Origin: Clostridia bacterium
GTDB lineage: Bacteria; Bacillota; Clostridia; Christensenellales; CAG-138
Length of the DNA: 39,471 nt
Assembly (NCBI GenBank): GCA_017395105.1
Contig: JAFPWD010000007.1
Coordinates: 1-39,471, forward strand
Direction of reading: 5' to 3'
Shown: positions 24,208-33,565 of the stretch, one piece after another
Layout: the number at the start of each line of letters is the position of its first letter
How positions within the stretch are numbered: the first letter of the stretch is position 1
Position numbers and translations under genes: made by a program
The notes under the pieces: generated by a model
The model's input: the letters and a program-made list of their open reading frames with translations, nothing else
What the model was told of the DNA's origin: nothing
The model's database searches: none

Positions 24208-24471
24208 TTACATTATCCGGTCATAAACAAGCAGCGATACTATCGAAACCGTGCATGAGAAAAGAAGAACCGCAAGCAGTGTCAGCGCAACGGTTTTATT
24301 AAAGCAGCTTGCGATCAAAAACGCGAGCGCGAGCACGGAAAGAATGATGATCCGGTTTGTTCTTGCGGCGCTCAATCGAACAGCCTTTTTGCGCTCGTCG
24401 GTTTCGTCGATATAGGCTTTTTTAAGTTTGGCTTGGTAAACCTTGACAATTAAGCAAAAAAGTAATATCAT
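24208..24471 (-). CDS. small membrane protein of unknown function
   Basis: The frame gives up to 87 residues. Two TM helices are clear, RIIILSVLALAFLIASCF and TVALTLLAVLLFSCTVSIVSLLVY, after a charged segment rich in Lys, Arg and Glu. Codon use matches neighbouring genes. The start is uncertain: ATG 24471 has no ribosome site and lies inside the promoter of the divergent M16 gene, so an internal start such as the TTG before SAARTN is possible. It shares the bidirectional terminator with the STAND gene. No family recognised. Confidence 0.55.
   Translation of the reverse strand: MILLFCLIVKVYQAKLKKAYIDETDERKKAVRLSAARTNRIIILSVLALAFLIASCFNKTVALTLLAVLLFSCTVSIVSLLVYDRIM
24443..24471 (+). promoter_or_regulatory. 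promoter of the M16 protease-bioY operon
   Basis: TTGACA (24443-24448) and TATCAT (24466-24471) are separated by 17 bases, about 32 bases before the start codon. A second AT-rich TATAAT lies just downstream but is too far (23 bases) from the -35. Confidence 0.7.
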
Positions 24472-24502
24472 TATAATGAATTAATATTGTTCGGAGGCAA
24501 CC

Positions 24503-27361
24503 ATGAATCTTAACATCGGCACTAAGCTCGGCGGCTTTGTCGTTGAGCGCATCCGCGAATCGAAGGAGCTTGGCGGCAGGCTCGTTGAAATGCGCCACGA
24601 GGGCTGCGGCTCGGAGCTTCTTTGGATGGACAATGGGGACAGCAACAAGCTCTTCTCCGTCGCCTTCAAAACTCTTCCCGAGGATCACACGGGCGTTTTC
24701 CATATCCTCGAGCATTCGGTGCTCTGCGGCTCTGAAAAGTATCCGGTCAAGGAGCCTTTTGTCGATCTTATGAAGAGCTCGATGAACACCTTCTTGAACG
24801 CTATGACTTTTCAGGATAAGACCATGTATCCCATCTCCAGCCGCAACGAGCGCGATTATCTCAACCTTGCCTCGGTGTATCTCGATGCGGTTTTTGCGCC
24901 GCTCAGCGTTCGCGACGAAAACGCATTCCGTCAGGAGGGCTGGCATCTTGAAAAGAACGAGGGCGAAGAACCTTATTTCAACGGCGTTGTTTATAACGAA
25001 ATGAAGGGCGCTATGGCGGGATTAGATGAAATACTCGAAGAGGGCATGAATTCGCTTCTTTTCCCCGATAACTGCTACGGCTTCAATTCGGGCGGCGATC
25101 CCGAGCATATTCCGGAGCTTACATACGGCATGTATTGCACTATGTATCATAAATACTACCATCCCTCGAACGCAAGGTTCTATCTCGACGGCTCCGTTCC
25201 GCTCGAGAAAACCATTGAGCTGATTGAGGAGTATATCGGCAATATCGACAAGCAGGATGCCGCGTACGATATCCCGATGCAGACACCCGTCGTTTCCGAA
25301 AAAACTCTCTATTACGAGATCGCGCCCAATGATGATGAGGCGAATAAAACCGTTCTCAGCTTCGGCAGGATCATCGGCAGCTTCGAGCAGAAGCGCCGCG
25401 CGCTGATGAGCGCCGTGCTGTGCAGCTATCTTGCGGGCACGAATGATTCGCCGCTTACCCGCGCCATCCTCGATGCGGGGCTCGGTGAGGACGTGGATCT
25501 TTTCACCACCTACGACATTCAGCAGTCCAAGCTCGTTCTGACCGTTAAGAACACCGAGAAGGAAAAGCTTTCCGCGATTCGCGAAACGATCAAAAAGGTC
25601 ATCGCCGAGCTTGCCGAAAACGGTCTTGATAAGCAGATGCTCACCGCGCAGCTCAACCGCTTCGCATTCAATCTCAAGAATATGTGGGAGCCCGCAGGCC
25701 TTGCCCGCTGCATAATGGCTGCAACGAGCTCGCTCTACGGCGGCGATCCCATGCTCTATATGGAAAACGATGCCGATATCGAGGCGATCAGAGCAAGCAT
25801 AGAAACGGGCGAATTCGAGGCGCTGCTCAAGGAGCTGTACGACTTCGATAAGATGTGCACCCTCACCGTTCTGCCGAGTAAAACTCGCGGCGAGGAGCTC
25901 GCGAAGAAGGCGGCGGACTGGGCAAAGGAGATGTACGAATGGCTCGATGAAAGCTCCCTTGCAGAGCTCGATAGGAAAAACACCCGTCTGCACGCATGGC
26001 AGCAGGAGCCGGACAGCGAGGAGCACACCGCGATGCTGCCCGTTCTGCCGCTCTCCGAGGTCGGCGAGGAGCCGATGCTCGTGCCCACCGAGCTTTGCGA
26101 GGTAAACGGCGTTAAGCTGATGTTCCACCCGCTGAGAACGAACGGCATTACGCATATCAACCTCTATTTCAACGCTTCCGATCTCGGCTTTGAGGATATC
26201 CCCAAGGCGAGCCTGCTTGCGAAGCTTCTCTCCAAGCTCCCAACGAAAAAGCATACGGCGCAGGAGCTCGACAAACTCATCAAAACCTATATCGGAAGAC
26301 TCAAATTCTCCGTTTCCTCGGCGAATTTAAATCCCAAAGCCTGCGTTCCACACATCGCGGCAAGCTTCTCCGCGCTCGATGAAAATGCGGAACAGGCCGC
26401 CGAGATAGTGGCGGAGATACTTCTTGAAACCGATTTCTCCGATGTGCAGCGCACCCGTGAAAACGTTACCCAGCTCGATGAGGCAACCAAGCAGCACGCC
26501 GTCATGAGCGGAGACGATCTCGGCACAAGCGCAGTCAGAGCGCAGTTCAGTTCAAGCGCCGCCTGCGAGGATCAGGCTGCGGGTGTCGGCTTCCGTATGT
26601 TCATCAAGCAGCTCGCTTCCGATTTCGATGCGAATTCAAAAGGCCTTGAGGAAGACTTTGGCTCGATCTGCGTCCGAACCTTCTGCCGCGAAAGGCTGAT
26701 GATCGGCGCGGCAGCGCAGGGCGAGTTCGGCGCTGAAAAGCTTATCGGACTGCTTCCCAACGGTGAAGCCGCCCCCGAAAACGCGCAGTATGAAACCAAG
26801 CTGCCCGCGCGCCTCGGCATTCGCATACCCGCGCAGGTCGCGTTTGCGGAGAAGGGCATTGATATCGAAAGGCTCACCGGCGATATGGTCGTTGCGGCAA
26901 ATATAATACGCCTCAGCTATCTTTGGACGAAGGTTCGCGTTCAGGGCGGCGCATACGGCTGCGGCCTTAGAACCTCCGAGAGCGGCATTATATGCCACTG
27001 GTCCTACCGCGATCCCTCACCCGCAAGGACACTTGGCGTTTACGACGAGGAATCCGCGTTCATCAGTGAATTCTGCGAGGGCGGGGAAGAGCTGGATAAG
27101 TTCATCATCTCCGCTATCGGAAGAACCGAGCCCCTTATCGCGCCCGAGCAAATGGCGGCGATGGCCGATATCGAGCTTATGAACGGCTTCACGGCGGAGA
27201 GTAAACGCCAAAGGCGTGCCGAGATGCTCGCCGTGAGTCGCGAAAGCCTTCTCAAGCTCTGCGACACATTCGATCGCTGCGCCAAGGACGGCGCCGTGTG
27301 CGTTGTGGGCGGCGATGCTCAGCTTGCCGAGATCGAGGGCTTGAACGTTATCGATATATGA
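24503..27361 (+). CDS. M16C-family zinc metalloprotease (presequence protease-like)
   Basis: This 952-residue protein has the full length of PreP/M16C enzymes, in which two M16 halves form one clamshell. The inverted zinc motif HxxEH is HILEH at residues 67-71, followed by the conserved VLCGSEKYPVKEPF. The third ligand is probably Glu166 in VVYNEMKGA, at the family's usual spacing. An Arg/Tyr-containing block (KVRVQGGAYGCGL) in the second half corresponds to the substrate-binding R-Y pair. Bacterial members are cytoplasmic and degrade short unstructured peptides. ATG 24503 follows TCGGAGGC. The stop codon overlaps the bioY start (ATGA, 27358-27361), so the two are translationally coupled. Confidence 0.95.
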   Translation: MNLNIGTKLGGFVVERIRESKELGGRLVEMRHEGCGSELLWMDNGDSNKLFSVAFKTLPEDHTGVFHILEHSVLCGSEKYPVKEPFVDLMKSSMNTFLNAMTFQDKTMYPISSRNERDYLNLASVYLDAVFAPLSVRDENAFRQEGWHLEKNEGEEPYFNGVVYNEMKGAMAGLDEILEEGMNSLLFPDNCYGFNSGGDPEHIPELTYGMYCTMYHKYYHPSNARFYLDGSVPLEKTIELIEEYIGNIDKQDAAYDIPMQTPVVSEKTLYYEIAPNDDEANKTVLSFGRIIGSFEQKRRALMSAVLCSYLAGTNDSPLTRAILDAGLGEDVDLFTTYDIQQSKLVLTVKNTEKEKLSAIRETIKKVIAELAENGLDKQMLTAQLNRFAFNLKNMWEPAGLARCIMAATSSLYGGDPMLYMENDADIEAIRASIETGEFEALLKELYDFDKMCTLTVLPSKTRGEELAKKAADWAKEMYEWLDESSLAELDRKNTRLHAWQQEPDSEEHTAMLPVLPLSEVGEEPMLVPTELCEVNGVKLMFHPLRTNGITHINLYFNASDLGFEDIPKASLLAKLLSKLPTKKHTAQELDKLIKTYIGRLKFSVSSANLNPKACVPHIAASFSALDENAEQAAEIVAEILLETDFSDVQRTRENVTQLDEATKQHAVMSGDDLGTSAVRAQFSSSAACEDQAAGVGFRMFIKQLASDFDANSKGLEEDFGSICVRTFCRERLMIGAAAQGEFGAEKLIGLLPNGEAAPENAQYETKLPARLGIRIPAQVAFAEKGIDIERLTGDMVVAANIIRLSYLWTKVRVQGGAYGCGLRTSESGIICHWSYRDPSPARTLGVYDEESAFISEFCEGGEELDKFIISAIGRTEPLIAPEQMAAMADIELMNGFTAESKRQRRAEMLAVSRESLLKLCDTFDRCAKDGAVCVVGGDAQLAEIEGLNVIDI

Positions 27362-27930
27362 TGAATTCTGCAATTAACAACCGAAATATAAAGAGCAAAA
27401 GCGCCGTGCACCGCATGGCGCTTGCTGCGCTTGCTGCTGCGGCTCTCTGCATTTTAGCGCCGCTTTCAATTCCCATCGGCCCCGTGCCGATAACCCTTGC
27501 CGTGCTCATCGTTGCGCTCTTTCCGTATCTCGTTGGAGTAAAGCTATCCGTGCTCTCGGTTGCGCTGTATCTTCTGATCGGCGCGATCGGGCTGCCCGTT
27601 TTCTCGGGCTTTGAGGGTGGAATCCAAAAGCTCTTGGGCGCAACGGGCGGCTACCTCGTAGGCTATATCCCGCTCGTGCTGATTGGCGGCGCATTTATAG
27701 AAAAAAGCAAAAAGCCGCTCGTCCAATTTCTCGGACTGCTGCTCGGGCTTATTTCCTGCTATGCGCTTGGCACGGCATGGCTATCCGCATATCTCAAGCT
27801 GAGCCTCGCTTCGGCGCTGTCCGTTGCGGTGCTGCCGTTTATTCCGTTCGATCTTATCAAGCTTGCGCTTGCAGTGCTGATTGGACGCGCAGCGGGGAAG
27901 AGGCTCACGGTATTTCGCGATAGAGCATAG
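27358..27930 (+). CDS. bioY: BioY family biotin transporter S component
   Basis: The protein is 190 residues from ATG 27358, which overlaps the protease stop; ATG 27361 is adjacent. Six hydrophobic segments and the BioY pattern IPIGPVPITLAVLIV, then PVFSGFEGGIQKLLGATGGYLVGY, are clear. BioY binds biotin in the membrane and works with the shared ECF energising module (EcfT with two ATPases), which is not in this window. There is no independent ribosome site of quality, so translation probably depends on the preceding gene. The link to a peptide-degrading protease has no obvious metabolic logic and may just reflect shared housekeeping expression. Confidence 0.92.
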   Translation: MMNSAINNRNIKSKSAVHRMALAALAAAALCILAPLSIPIGPVPITLAVLIVALFPYLVGVKLSVLSVALYLLIGAIGLPVFSGFEGGIQKLLGATGGYLVGYIPLVLIGGAFIEKSKKPLVQFLGLLLGLISCYALGTAWLSAYLKLSLASALSVAVLPFIPFDLIKLALAVLIGRAAGKRLTVFRDRA

Positions 27931-28062
27931 CGGGAGGAAGAAACAAAAATATACAATACTCAAGTGTCAATTCGCCATAATTAACTGAATGCGGCGCGTT
28001 TTAGCTCATTTAGAATCTGCTTGCTATAATTGTGCGGGTTTTATGAATGTCTAAAACGTTGC

Positions 28063-28081
28063 CGCGAATCATAGATTCGCG
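28063..28081. repeat. perfect 8-bp inverted repeat in the bioY-BspA gap
   Basis: CGCGAATC and GATTCGCG flank ATA, forming a 19-base palindrome. It has no T-run of terminator quality on either side. The surrounding stretch 27931-28176 holds no convincing gene; it may be a protein-binding site or a weak terminator of bioY. Confidence 0.5.
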
Positions 28082-28176
28082 CAAGCGTATCTTATTGATT
28101 TTATTTAATTTATCGCATTGCCATACTTTTGCCACAAACTTGTTACTTACAGATTCAGTTTCATGAGAAAATCTAC

Positions 28177-28205
28177 TTGACTCAAGCGTATTAGATGAGT
28201 ATAAT
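28177..28205 (+). promoter_or_regulatory. promoter of the BspA-like dockerin gene
   Basis: TTGACT (28177-28182) and TATAAT (28200-28205) are separated by 17 bases. The leader of about 165 bases contains a 7-bp hairpin (GAACTGC at 28221-28227 with GCAGTTC at 28240-28246) and other small foldable segments, and no ORF of note. Confidence 0.83.
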
Positions 28206-28376
28206 AATAGACTAAGGTTTGAACTGCGTTTTGTTTCATGCAGTTCCGACTGTTTCAGGTAGCAAGCTCTTGCCTGCGCATGAATTGTCGACTGCGAGTT
28301 GGCCATTCGTGCGCTTTTCGTGCAATAAGAGTAAGGCGAATCTGTTAAGGAAGTATTATTGAAGGGGGCTTTGCAA

Positions 28377-31300
28377 ATGAAGAAGGCTTTTAAAAACATC
28401 TCCAAACGCAGCAAATCAGTCATTTCGTTGCTGCTCGCCGCACTGTTCATGCTTGGCACGTTCACCGCACTGCCGAAGGTCGCTCTTGCAGATGAGGGCG
28501 CCATGATGAGCGGCTCGGTGTATTGGTACTACAACAGCGGCAATCAAACTCTCAGCATCCGCACCACGTCAAGCAATGCTGTCGGAATACTCGACAATTC
28601 AAAGGGCTTCGGAAACGGCGTTTGGCCATGGACCGGCAAGAGCTGGATCTCTTCGGTTAAAACCGTCTACTTCTATAACCCGAACAACTCCGATCATAGG
28701 CCGATAAGCACGGCGGGCAATTACAGCCTCAAGAGCATGTTCGAGGGCTTTACTTCCCTTGAATATGTTGATTTCGGCGGTCTTTTGGACACATCGAACG
28801 TAAAAGACTTCAGCAAGATGTTCAAGGATTGCTCAAGCCTTACCGCGATCGATGGCCTTAACGAGCTCGACACCAGCAACGCTCAGGATATTCAGCAGAT
28901 GTTTTCCGGCTGCGCCTCAATCACGGAGCTCGATCTGAGCAATTGGACAAACTATAATACACTTTACAATATGCAGTATTTTGTCAGAGGCTGCACCTCC
29001 CTTGAAAGCTTCACACTCAACAATCCCGATTTTATCACCCGTACCCCTTATGAAAACTGGGACGGCACAGCGGATTATTCGCGAAACGGCTGCCAACTCG
29101 GCGGTATGTTTGAGGGCTGCAATGCGCTCGAATACGTTGATATGTCCAATATCACGATCGGCGGCAGGTCGGACGGCAGCCACGGCTTCGGTCAGGGCTC
29201 CATCAGCGGCACCTCCAATCTCAACGGTCTTTTCCAGAGAAGATCGGCGCTTAAAACCGTTATAATGAACGATATCAAGGTTCCCGGTATGCAGAACTTC
29301 AAAATGATGTTCTCCGACTGCACCGCCCTTGAAACCGTTGAAATGAACGGTCTCGGCGAGCTCTATGACGTTATCAATATGGGCGATATGTTCCATAACT
29401 GCAAGAGCCTCACCGAGCTCTATCTCGATGGCATCGACAATTCCGCTATCGGCCCCACCAACATCCATCATTCGCTTGTTGAGGGCGATATCGATATCGA
29501 AAATGCAAGGCGCGTAGGCGCAGCAGAGTTCGCTCGCGATCTTGGTCTTCGGACCTGCACCGCTCTGAGAACTCTTTCCGTCAACGGCTCCAAGCTTTGG
29601 ATGGTTCGCAACGAGGGCGGTACCCCGGGTAAGGAGTACTACAATGCCGCAAATGATTCCGATGTAATGTGGTGGTGGTACAGCGGCACCGGCAGCATCG
29701 GCTTGAACGGCACTCAGCTCAACTTCACCTCGAGCATAAACGGTGAGACCTACGTGCTCAATAAGCGCGACTACGTTGATCTTATCACAGACCGCGACGG
29801 CAAGGGCGTTGCGGAGGAGGATATGCTTCCTTCGCCCACTCCTGCACCCACTCCCGAGCCGGAGGAAACCCCCGAGCCCGACGAGACCCCCGAACCCGAT
29901 GAAACTCCCGTTCCCGATGTGACCGCAGAGCCCGCAGACGGCGGCAATGCGATCGGCATTGAGTTACCGACCAGAGGCACAAGCGTTCCCACCAAGGAGG
30001 GTGAGGAGCGCAACCTTCCCACCTTTATCGGCACAACCGATATCGCGGATCGCTACACCAACATCAATATCATCAACGGCGATCTCAACCCCAACGGCCC
30101 AGGCTTCATCGCTCCCGGCGTTTACGAAGTGACCGATGAGCCTTGGACAGAGGAGCACGTGGACATGAGCGGCTCCGCATACGGCATCGACTTCAAAGGC
30201 GTTGAACACTACGTTGAGGTCAATGGAACCAAAATAACCGGCTACCCGTACTATATCGATATCGACAGCGACGACGTGAACGATATTGTTATCGTCAAGG
30301 GAACGAACAATACCTATATAAATACCACCAAGAGGGGTGATTGGCCGACCTCCGGTGAATATACAATGGATCTTAACGGCAATGTGATCGCGTTCGTATA
30401 CAAGGGCGCAGCCACCGAGCAGGGAACCAATACCAAGCGCGACATTCGCATCGAGATCACAAAGGTGACCTTCAAGAACCTCGACCGCATCCCGACCGAT
30501 CAGGACAGGGGCGATCACGACGGCAACAAGTACTACGATACCGATGGCGGCGGAGAGTATTTCCGCACCATAGCCCAAGCAAATTCCGAGGAAGGCATCA
30601 TCTTCAGAAATTATCTAAAGATCAGCGATCCCGCTATGCCTGAGGAAGGCACGAACGCACTCTCAGGCGGCTCCGGAACCGATATCGACTTCACCATCAA
30701 AATTAAGGGCGCGTTCAGCAATTCGAACTTCCTGTTCTATGCCGATGATCTCGATGTAGGCGAAGCTCAGGATTGGATCTGGGAAGATTTCTATGATCCC
30801 TGCTTCGATAGGCTTCCATATGAAAACGTTTATTACGGCCTCGGCGGAGAGAGCTTCGTTATCCACGACAGCGAGGAAGAGGTCGGCCCCGTTCGCCTTG
30901 CCCCTCAGACAGGCCTTATCGTAATCACCAATGACGACGGCTCACGCGAGGTCATCACCACCGGCTCCGATCCGAGCACCGCTTGGTCAGAGTTCTCGGT
31001 GCTTGCAAAAGCTTCCGGAAGCAAATTCACCTGGCGCAGCGGTATTGCCTGCTCAACCAGCGCACTCAGAAACGCCGTAACTAATAAGAACGTTACCGAA
31101 TACGTTGTTTACGATTTCAGCAACACGCTAAACTACAAACTCATGCCGCCCACCAAGGACGGTGTTGTGGTGCCGGTCGCGGAAGGCGACGTTCCGCAGA
31201 AGATTCTCGGCATCTCCAATAAGATGACAAAGACCACCGCCACCACCAAGACGATCGGCAAGTTCACCTTCGTCAAGAGCGGCAACGACTCGATCGATAT

Positions 31301-33110
31301 AAGGATCAAGGGCATCACGAACGCGAACACCACGCTCTATGCGCTCGTTCAGTGCGATCCCAAGTACAGCGATGCCGCGATCGTGTGGCACGAGATAGTG
31401 CTCGTTCCCGCCACGAACATCCACTACGAGGAAACCTACCTCAGCTATAATTCCGATAAGACAAAGAGCTATGTGAAATCTTGGGATGTTGCCGGAAAGG
31501 CTCTGAACCCCGTTTACAACGCCTCAAGCAGCGCGATGACGGGTTCCGGTAAGGCACGTCAGGACGATGAAAACATCGTTTACGGCTATGATGCTACATA
31601 CTCCGCGCAGACAGGCGACAGCAACGGCAGGAGCAGGCACGTCAAGATCGGTCAGGCACAGTTCGATGCTGTTAAGAATCAGGGCAAAGCATGGCCTGAA
31701 ACCAAGTTCACCTTCACCGGCACAGGCTTCGACATCATAGGCAGGACCGGCCTGAATACCGGCGTTTACGTTGTGAACGTTAAGAACAGCTCCGGCAAGA
31801 CCGTTAAGAGCCAAATAATCAATACCCGCTACTTCGGCAGCAGCTGGATGGGTGAGGACGGCAGCAACGGCAACATTGGCAACGATCTGCGGCAGGTACC
31901 GATAGTGCATATCGATTCCTACGGCAAGACCGGCGCGGAGAAACCGCTTCCCTACGACACCTACACCGTGACCGTGCAGTTCGTTTGGATGAAGGGTCAA
32001 GCTGCGCTTCCCAAGAAGGGTATGCCCGATATCCCCGGAATCATAGAGGCCGATTATGAGCTTATCGGCTTTGACGGCGAGGACACGAAGGCCGGCTATA
32101 CCTACCCGGATTACGATATCTATGTTGATGCTATCCGCATCTACAACCCCGCGGATGTTGAGAATCCCGTTGTCAACGCGGCATACACCGAGTCGGGCGA
32201 GCTCGACGCAGCGTATAAGGAGATCAGGGATATCATCATCGACAGCGGCGACCTCAGCGGAAACGGAAGCTTTGAAGGCGGAATCGCGATCGACCTTACT
32301 CCCCATCAGAGGCCGGTCTACCTTGAGGCAGAACCGAACACGCAGCTGCTTGATGCGGACGGAAACCCCGTTTTTGATGACAACGGCGATCCCGTCTACA
32401 CCGAGTTTGTTCAGAAGATGAAGAACGGCAAGCCCGTTTACAACGGAAGCGAGCCCGAGTATGAGCCCAAGCTTGACGAAGAAGGCAAGCCCGTGTATGA
32501 ATACGATATGCCTCAGGGCGACTTCGCCGACCTTGCCGCAGCTTACGAGCAGTATGGCCCAAACAACGAGATGTATCTCACCGAAGGTCAGGGCTTTGCA
32601 TTCAAGCTTGAAGGCATACCGAGCCTTATGCACATCTCGGCGAAGGTTCCCTTCGGCGGCTCGATGGGCATGAAGGTGTTTGCGATAGTCGATGGCGTGG
32701 AGCAGGAGCCCGTTGAGTTTATGGTAACCTCCGCAACCGAGATGTACTACGACTGCGGCACGGTTCTTGAAGGCGCCGGCGGCGACGAGGTCTACATCGT
32801 AGTTACCGCAAGCGGCAGCGGCATACTCTCCCTCTGCGAGATGAAGACCGTTGCGGCGGAGGACTCTACCAGCCCGAACATCGTTGCTGATCATAGAGCG
32901 ATCGAGCTTGCGGCGGCCATCATCGGCGGCACCAAGGGCGATGTAAACGCCGACGGCAGCATCGATATGATGGATGCGCTGCTCACCATGCGCGCCGCGC
33001 TTGGAGGAAGCGAGCTTGGCACCTATGCAGGCTACTGCGCCGATATCAACAACGACGGCATAGTGGATATGCGTGATGCACTTGCCATCATGCGCAAAGC
33101 TTTTGCATAA
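28377..33110 (+). CDS. secreted BspA-like (DUF285) surface protein with C-terminal dockerin
   Basis: ATG 28377 follows GAAGGGGG and gives 1577 residues. A signal peptide (cleavage after ALA near residue 38) leads to BspA-type leucine-rich repeats at about 120-360, with recurring SMFxxxxxLxxVD and DTSNxxDxxxMFxxCxSL elements. A Pro/Glu/Thr-rich linker follows at about 485-525. The long middle part has no domain I can name. DxxGxPVY mini-repeats lie near 1320-1377. The end (about 1518-1577) is a type I dockerin with two calcium loops, GDVNADGSIDMMDALL and CADINNDGIVDMRDAL. There is no LPxTG sorting signal, so surface attachment would be through a cohesin. BspA proteins mediate adhesion. It is cotranscribed with the small peptide gene 32 bases downstream. 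Confidence 0.9.
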   Translation: MKKAFKNISKRSKSVISLLLAALFMLGTFTALPKVALADEGAMMSGSVYWYYNSGNQTLSIRTTSSNAVGILDNSKGFGNGVWPWTGKSWISSVKTVYFYNPNNSDHRPISTAGNYSLKSMFEGFTSLEYVDFGGLLDTSNVKDFSKMFKDCSSLTAIDGLNELDTSNAQDIQQMFSGCASITELDLSNWTNYNTLYNMQYFVRGCTSLESFTLNNPDFITRTPYENWDGTADYSRNGCQLGGMFEGCNALEYVDMSNITIGGRSDGSHGFGQGSISGTSNLNGLFQRRSALKTVIMNDIKVPGMQNFKMMFSDCTALETVEMNGLGELYDVINMGDMFHNCKSLTELYLDGIDNSAIGPTNIHHSLVEGDIDIENARRVGAAEFARDLGLRTCTALRTLSVNGSKLWMVRNEGGTPGKEYYNAANDSDVMWWWYSGTGSIGLNGTQLNFTSSINGETYVLNKRDYVDLITDRDGKGVAEEDMLPSPTPAPTPEPEETPEPDETPEPDETPVPDVTAEPADGGNAIGIELPTRGTSVPTKEGEERNLPTFIGTTDIADRYTNINIINGDLNPNGPGFIAPGVYEVTDEPWTEEHVDMSGSAYGIDFKGVEHYVEVNGTKITGYPYYIDIDSDDVNDIVIVKGTNNTYINTTKRGDWPTSGEYTMDLNGNVIAFVYKGAATEQGTNTKRDIRIEITKVTFKNLDRIPTDQDRGDHDGNKYYDTDGGGEYFRTIAQANSEEGIIFRNYLKISDPAMPEEGTNALSGGSGTDIDFTIKIKGAFSNSNFLFYADDLDVGEAQDWIWEDFYDPCFDRLPYENVYYGLGGESFVIHDSEEEVGPVRLAPQTGLIVITNDDGSREVITTGSDPSTAWSEFSVLAKASGSKFTWRSGIACSTSALRNAVTNKNVTEYVVYDFSNTLNYKLMPPTKDGVVVPVAEGDVPQKILGISNKMTKTTATTKTIGKFTFVKSGNDSIDIRIKGITNANTTLYALVQCDPKYSDAAIVWHEIVLVPATNIHYEETYLSYNSDKTKSYVKSWDVAGKALNPVYNASSSAMTGSGKARQDDENIVYGYDATYSAQTGDSNGRSRHVKIGQAQFDAVKNQGKAWPETKFTFTGTGFDIIGRTGLNTGVYVVNVKNSSGKTVKSQIINTRYFGSSWMGEDGSNGNIGNDLRQVPIVHIDSYGKTGAEKPLPYDTYTVTVQFVWMKGQAALPKKGMPDIPGIIEADYELIGFDGEDTKAGYTYPDYDIYVDAIRIYNPADVENPVVNAAYTESGELDAAYKEIRDIIIDSGDLSGNGSFEGGIAIDLTPHQRPVYLEAEPNTQLLDADGNPVFDDNGDPVYTEFVQKMKNGKPVYNGSEPEYEPKLDEEGKPVYEYDMPQGDFADLAAAYEQYGPNNEMYLTEGQGFAFKLEGIPSLMHISAKVPFGGSMGMKVFAIVDGVEQEPVEFMVTSATEMYYDCGTVLEGAGGDEVYIVVTASGSGILSLCEMKTVAAEDSTSPNIVADHRAIELAAAIIGGTKGDVNADGSIDMMDALLTMRAALGGSELGTYAGYCADINNDGIVDMRDALAIMRKAFA

Positions 33111-33142
33111 CAACAATCAATACAGTTACACGGAGAAACAGA

Positions 33143-33406
33143 ATGAAGAAGAAATACGTGAAACCTAACCTCAGCAAGGAATCCATGGAGCATCGATCCG
33201 TTACCGTGAGAACCTGCTCAAATACAGACGATAGCTGGACGCAGATCAACATGGGCGAAGATCCGGATACCGGAGAACCCCTGATCGTTTTCGTTCCCGA
33301 ACTCGACTGCACCATCAGCGACTATGATTATATGATCGAGTATGGCGGCGACGACGGCAACTGCTTCTACGCTTCCACAAGCGACGGAGCCACATTCAAT
33401 TCCTGA
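33143..33406 (+). CDS. 87-residue cysteine-containing peptide, candidate RiPP precursor
   Basis: ATG 33143 follows ACGGAGA, 32 bases after the dockerin protein stop. The peptide opens with MKKKYVKPNLSKES, a leader-like basic start of the K-K-Y-x-K-P type seen on many small Firmicute and Bacteroidetes RiPP-like peptides. The rest is acidic and rich in Asp, Ser, Thr, Tyr and Gly, with cysteines at 25, 56 and 74 and no signal peptide. A PqqD-type RRE protein and a peptidase homologue lie within 1.6 kb. A ribosomally made, modified product is therefore possible, but no maturase is visible. It could equally be a small protein serving the dockerin protein. A terminator follows directly. Confidence 0.7.
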   Translation: MKKKYVKPNLSKESMEHRSVTVRTCSNTDDSWTQINMGEDPDTGEPLIVFVPELDCTISDYDYMIEYGGDDGNCFYASTSDGATFNS

Positions 33407-33429
33407 TTCTTCATTACACTCTGCCAAAT

Positions 33430-33454
33430 GCCCTCGATAACACGGGGGCTTTTT
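33430..33454 (+). terminator. intrinsic terminator of the dockerin-peptide operon
   Basis: GCCCTCG (33430-33436) pairs with CGGGGGC (33443-33449) with one GU pair and a 6-base loop, followed by TTTTT. Confidence 0.83.
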
Positions 33455-33487
33455 CCGGTTGATAAGGGGATAGATTTTTCGGCATAA

Positions 33488-33523
33488 AAACAGGGAATGC
33501 GGCGATCTGCGCATTCCCTGTTT
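33488..33523 (-). terminator. terminator of the YegP-like gene
   Basis: A perfect 14-bp stem (33488-33501 with 33510-33523) has an 8-base loop. On the minus strand TTTTTATG follows. It lies 43 bases after the YegP-like stop. Confidence 0.88.
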
Positions 33524-33565
33524 GTGCGGTTTTCGGTTGGGATTTGTCTTGCTGCGGCCGCCTTA

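Noticed and set aside
28010-28504. 164-codon minus-strand frame between bioY and the BspA-like gene
   Set aside because: It runs through the promoter, leader and signal-peptide region of the plus-strand gene and lacks a protein-like composition.
8947-33110. A complete cellulosome locus, suggested by two dockerin proteins
   Set aside because: No cohesin, scaffoldin or glycoside hydrolase is in the window, and the two genes are about 19 kb apart.
31524-33116. 530-codon minus-strand frame opposite the dockerin protein
   Set aside because: No ribosome site or recognisable domain; the plus strand encodes an uninterrupted protein with signal peptide and dockerin.
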